Below are positions 11,620-14,562 of a DNA stretch of 14,562 nt, piece after piece. The translations under genes were made by a program, and so were the position numbers. The stretch comes from JAJCZB01 sp964350195 (lineage in GTDB: Bacteria > Babelota > Babeliae > Babelales > Vermiphilaceae), in assembly GCA_964350195.1 (NCBI GenBank), contig CAYGJB010000025.1, positions 1 to 14,562 of the forward strand, given 5' to 3'. The notes below the pieces were generated by a model. The model did no database searches. It had not been told where the DNA came from and worked only from the letters and a program-made list of their open reading frames with translations. Each line of letters begins with the position of its first letter. The first letter of the stretch is position 1.

Positions 11620-14208
11620 ATGAGTAGGTATAAAATTATAAAAAAAAATAATTGGATTTCTGTCAAAGGTGCCCGGGAACATAATCTTAAGAACATCGAT
11701 GTAGCAATCCCAAAGGACACGTTGACTGTTATAACCGGTCCATCAGGGTCTGGCAAGAGCTCGCTTGCTCTCGATATTCTTTTTACTGAGGGCAAACGCC
11801 GCTATATGGAGAGCTTGTCTTCCTACGCTCGGCAGTTTCTTGGCATAGCCAAAAAGCCAGCAGTGGATCGAATTGAAGGACTGTGTCCATCGATTGCTAT
11901 AGAACAAAAGACTGTAGGGTCTAATCCGCGCTCTACCGTAGGAACGATTACCGAAATGTATGATTATCTGCGTGTGCTGTACGCGAGGATCGGGATCCCT
12001 TTTTGCCCAAATTGTAATGTGCGCATTGAAGCGCAATCACCTGATGCAATTACACAGATGGTGATTGCTGAATATCAAGGTAAAATGATTACGGTTGCCG
12101 CTCCTATTGCGCATCAGAAGAAGGGGGAATTCGTTATAGAGCTTTCAAAGCTATTTGAGGCTGGATTTTATCGTTTTGTTATTGATGGAACAAGGTATAA
12201 GTTTGCTTCTTTAGAAGATATTAAAAAGCTTAAGCTGCGAAAAACATATACGCATACTATTGACCTTTTAATTGATGCGTTAGATGTAGCGCTTGAAGAG
12301 CAATCACGTTTGCAAGAGGCTGTTGAACGAGCGATTACATATGGTGGGGGCTCATGCAAAATTATTGTTGGTTCTAAGGCGTTCCATTATTCTTCAAATA
12401 GAATGTGTGTAAAGTGCCACGAATCGCTGCCTGAATTAGAGCCGCGCTTTTTTTCTTTCAATTCTCCTATCGGGGCTTGTAAAAAATGCCATGGTTTGGG
12501 TGTTATTCATGAGTGGCCATGGGCAGGGGGCTCAAAAGATTCTTGGAAAGAAAAATATCCCGATTTCTTTGGTCCAAAATATGCAAAAGAACACACTTGT
12601 GCTGAGTGTAATGGTAAGCGCTTGAATAAGTATGCATTATCAGTGCGCATTGGCGGGCAGAACGTGTATGATCTGTGTGCAAAATCTATTAAGCAACTTC
12701 GGCGCTTTTTTGATGATTTAGAGCTTGAAGCAACGCAACATGAAGTATCAAAATCTTTGATCGTGGAAATTAAAAACCGTATTCGCTTTCTTAATGATGT
12801 AGGGCTTTCGTATCTTACGCTTAATCGATCGGCCCGTACGCTTTCTGGTGGCGAAGGGCAACGTATTCGATTAGCAACGCAGATAGGCTCTGCCTTGAGC
12901 GGCGTGCTCTATATTCTTGATGAGCCCAGTATTGGCTTGCACCAAAGAGATAATGATCGCTTGATCGCTACGCTTAAGCATTTGCGTGATCAGGGTAATA
13001 CTGTGGTGGTGGTTGAGCATGATATTGATACGATGAGGCAATCAGATTACTTGATTGATATGGGACCTGCTGCTGGATTGCATGGCGGCATGGTGACTGC
13101 GGTAGGAACTCCGAAAGAACTTTCAGAGAACAGCAATTCTCTTACGGGTGCCTATCTGAGTGGTAAGCGAGCGATTATGGTGCCAAAGAAGGTACGGACG
13201 CCAAGTGGTTTTATGACGTTATCTCATGCTGAGCGTAATAATTTGCAGGATCTTACCGTTGCGTTTCCGCTTGGGGTGTTTTGTGGCATCTCAGGCGTAT
13301 CTGGTTCGGGTAAGAGTACGTTGATTATGCAGGAGCTTGTGCCAGCGCTTGAAAGAGAGTTGCATGGCTATAGAAAGCGAACAAGCGGTGAAAAAAACGA
13401 TTTCTGCTCTGACCTTGAAGGAGCCGATTCAATTGAAAATATGGTCGTAATCGATCAAAGCCCAATTGGCAGAACGCCACGCTCAAATCCAGCAACCTAT
13501 TTGAGTGTATTTGATGATATACGAAAACTTTTTGCCTCCTTGCCTGAAAGCAATGCGCGTGGCTACTCAGTAGGACGGTTTAGTTTTAACGTGGCTGATG
13601 GCAGATGCTTTGAATGCAAAGGTGATGGTACTGTGACGGTGGAAATGCATTTCCTTCCTGCGGTGACGATGCTATGCAAAGCTTGCAGGGGTAAGCGATA
13701 TAATCGCGAAACGCTTGAAATTACGTATAAAGGCAAAACGATTGCGGACGTGCTTGAAATGGCTGCGCTTGAAGCGGCGGAATTTTTCGGCGCACATCAT
13801 CGTATTGCAAAACGTTTACATCTGTTGTGTGAGGTGGGGCTTGACTATCTCACTCTAGGGCAGCCCTCTACTACACTTTCTGGCGGTGAAGCGCAACGAA
13901 TAAAATTGGTGGATGAGCTAGCAAAACGCGGTAGTAATACGCTTTATGTTCTTGACGAACCAACAACAGGCCTTCATAATAGTGATATTGAAAAGTTGCT
14001 TGCGGTTTTAAATCGGCTCGTTGATAAGGGCAATTCGATGATTGTGATTGAGCATAATCTGGATGTCCTAAAAACGGTTGATTATCTTATTGATCTTGGG
14101 CCTGAAGGTGGAGATCAGGGGGGTAAGATTGTAGCTAGCGGCACGCCGCAAGAAGTGGCACAAGTAAAAGGAAGTTATACCGCTATGTATCTTAAAAAAA
14201 TTACATGA
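11620..14208 (+). CDS. uvrA: Excinuclease ABC subunit A (UvrA) with reduced insertion domain
   Basis: The 862-residue product is the damage-recognition ATPase of nucleotide excision repair. First half: ISVKGAREHNLKNIDV (13-28), Walker A GPSGSGKSS (40-48), the UvrB-binding region (about 128-245), zinc finger C263/C266/C287/C290, signature LSGGEGQRIRL (408-418) and Walker B YILDEPSIGLHQ (431-442). Second half: Walker A GVSGSGKST (559-567), RTPRSNPATY, zinc finger C663/C666/C686/C689 around GDGTVTVEMHFLP, signature LSGGEAQRIKL (753-763) and YVLDEPTTGLH. E. coli UvrA has 940 residues; the shortfall lies between HGLG (291-294) and HTCAEC (325-330), where about 30 residues replace roughly 100. That is the insertion domain. 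The Shine-Dalgarno is poor; the first ATG fits the conserved start. Confidence 0.96.
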   Translation: MSRYKIIKKNNWISVKGAREHNLKNIDVAIPKDTLTVITGPSGSGKSSLALDILFTEGKRRYMESLSSYARQFLGIAKKPAVDRIEGLCPSIAIEQKTVGSNPRSTVGTITEMYDYLRVLYARIGIPFCPNCNVRIEAQSPDAITQMVIAEYQGKMITVAAPIAHQKKGEFVIELSKLFEAGFYRFVIDGTRYKFASLEDIKKLKLRKTYTHTIDLLIDALDVALEEQSRLQEAVERAITYGGGSCKIIVGSKAFHYSSNRMCVKCHESLPELEPRFFSFNSPIGACKKCHGLGVIHEWPWAGGSKDSWKEKYPDFFGPKYAKEHTCAECNGKRLNKYALSVRIGGQNVYDLCAKSIKQLRRFFDDLELEATQHEVSKSLIVEIKNRIRFLNDVGLSYLTLNRSARTLSGGEGQRIRLATQIGSALSGVLYILDEPSIGLHQRDNDRLIATLKHLRDQGNTVVVVEHDIDTMRQSDYLIDMGPAAGLHGGMVTAVGTPKELSENSNSLTGAYLSGKRAIMVPKKVRTPSGFMTLSHAERNNLQDLTVAFPLGVFCGISGVSGSGKSTLIMQELVPALERELHGYRKRTSGEKNDFCSDLEGADSIENMVVIDQSPIGRTPRSNPATYLSVFDDIRKLFASLPESNARGYSVGRFSFNVADGRCFECKGDGTVTVEMHFLPAVTMLCKACRGKRYNRETLEITYKGKTIADVLEMAALEAAEFFGAHHRIAKRLHLLCEVGLDYLTLGQPSTTLSGGEAQRIKLVDELAKRGSNTLYVLDEPTTGLHNSDIEKLLAVLNRLVDKGNSMIVIEHNLDVLKTVDYLIDLGPEGGDQGGKIVASGTPQEVAQVKGSYTAMYLKKIT

Positions 14209-14220
14209 TTTTCAACTTAA

Positions 14221-14226
14221 TATAAT
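14221..14226 (+). promoter_or_regulatory. Consensus -10 box before the last gene
   Basis: TATAAT is a perfect -10 match 21 bases before ATG 14248. The nearest -35-like hexamer, TTACAT at 14201, is only 14 bases away, so the -35 is not settled. Confidence 0.4.
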
Positions 14227-14247
14227 CGTTACCAAATGGAGGTTTCT

Positions 14248-14505
14248 ATGAGTAAATATTTACTACTCTCGCTATTCGTTTTTTCTTTACAAGCTATGGA
14301 GATTGATGACCCTTCTCAAGCAGACAATGCTAGCAGTGAAGATACTGTAAGCAACGTTGATTATAACGAGAAAGCTCTTTATGTTCTCATCTGTAATAAA
14401 GACAAGAAAAGAAGAGAAGAAGAAAAGGCGCCTAGGCTAAACGCGAATACTCTTCCGGTATCAGCCAATAAACTATCAGTAAAGAGAGAGCTTTTTCCTA
14501 AATAA
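14248..14505 (+). CDS. Small exported protein, charged, unknown function
   Basis: The product has 85 residues. MSKYLLLSLFVFSLQA is a short signal peptide with likely cleavage before MEIDD. The mature part is hydrophilic: an acidic Ser/Asp/Glu-rich segment (IDDPSQADNASSEDT), one short hydrophobic patch ALYVLIC, then a Lys/Arg/Glu-rich tail. I chose ATG 14248 over ATG 14236 because GGAGG (14238-14242) lies five bases upstream of 14248 and overlaps the earlier ATG. It has only one Cys and does not carry the Cys module of the other exported proteins. No family is recognised. Confidence 0.7.
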   Translation: MSKYLLLSLFVFSLQAMEIDDPSQADNASSEDTVSNVDYNEKALYVLICNKDKKRREEEKAPRLNANTLPVSANKLSVKRELFPK

Positions 14506-14562
14506 ATGCGTAGATTCAAATAATAAGTGCAACATTTTGATATCCTAAATTATCACTATTCA

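Noticed and set aside
14506..14562. Window end
   Set aside because: AT-rich; no terminator, promoter or gene start can be supported in so short a piece.
1..14562. CRISPR arrays, rRNA genes, prophage or toxin-antitoxin modules
   Set aside because: I looked for regular spaced repeats, rRNA segments and paired small genes and saw none; the only accessory DNA is the IS200 element, its solo end and the inverted-repeat segment.

Overview
The window (about 14.6 kb, AT-rich, standard genetic code) is a chromosomal segment of a bacterium. It carries single-copy housekeeping genes (yebC, yicC, ruvB, rodA, uvrA, two tRNAs) among short secreted or membrane proteins with no family I recognise. The mix of a DNA-repair and cell-shape core, many small exported MKK-type proteins, a J-domain membrane protein and an ATP-cone/Mrr-like protein suggests a host-associated lineage such as Candidatus Dependentiae (TM6). 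That placement is an inference from overall character, not from a marker comparison.

Layout. 1-2240: two paralogous exported-protein genes on the minus strand (55-594 and 837-2134) with nearly matching signal peptides, promoters and leaders. The upstream one is split by an IS200-like element (1419-1978). 2241-6272: a minus-strand housekeeping block of yebC-yicC (coupled), ruvB and rodA. 6340-7080: a TSUP/TauE-type permease on plus. 7081-7341: an intergenic segment bounded by perfect 17-bp inverted repeats and flanking TAA triplets, with a solo IS200 left end inside. 7447-8073: an exported protein, convergent with the ATP-cone/Mrr-like protein at 8070-8912. 8971-10205: a small DUF5676-like membrane protein, tRNA-Pro(UGG), a LiaF-like membrane protein and tRNA-His(GUG), all minus. 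10387-11523: an exported/membrane protein with a C-terminal J domain. 11620-14208: UvrA with a very short insertion domain. 14248-14505: a small exported protein.

The main signal linking otherwise unrelated genes is a small module: a basic residue near a Cys, 5-6 residues, a second Cys followed by Ser/Thr/Asn/Gln, then a hydrophobic Gly/Ala-rich segment. It occurs six times in four exported or membrane proteins (55-594, 837-2134 once restored, 7447-8073 twice, 10387-11523 twice). I recognise no known domain for it. The second clear observation is that removing 560 bp of the IS restores a 245-codon gene and also repairs the ninth residue of a 9-residue tandem repeat, which fixes the insertion point to within one base. 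The third is that several genes carry a hairpin directly upstream of the Shine-Dalgarno; in the two paralogs the stem position is kept although its sequence differs.
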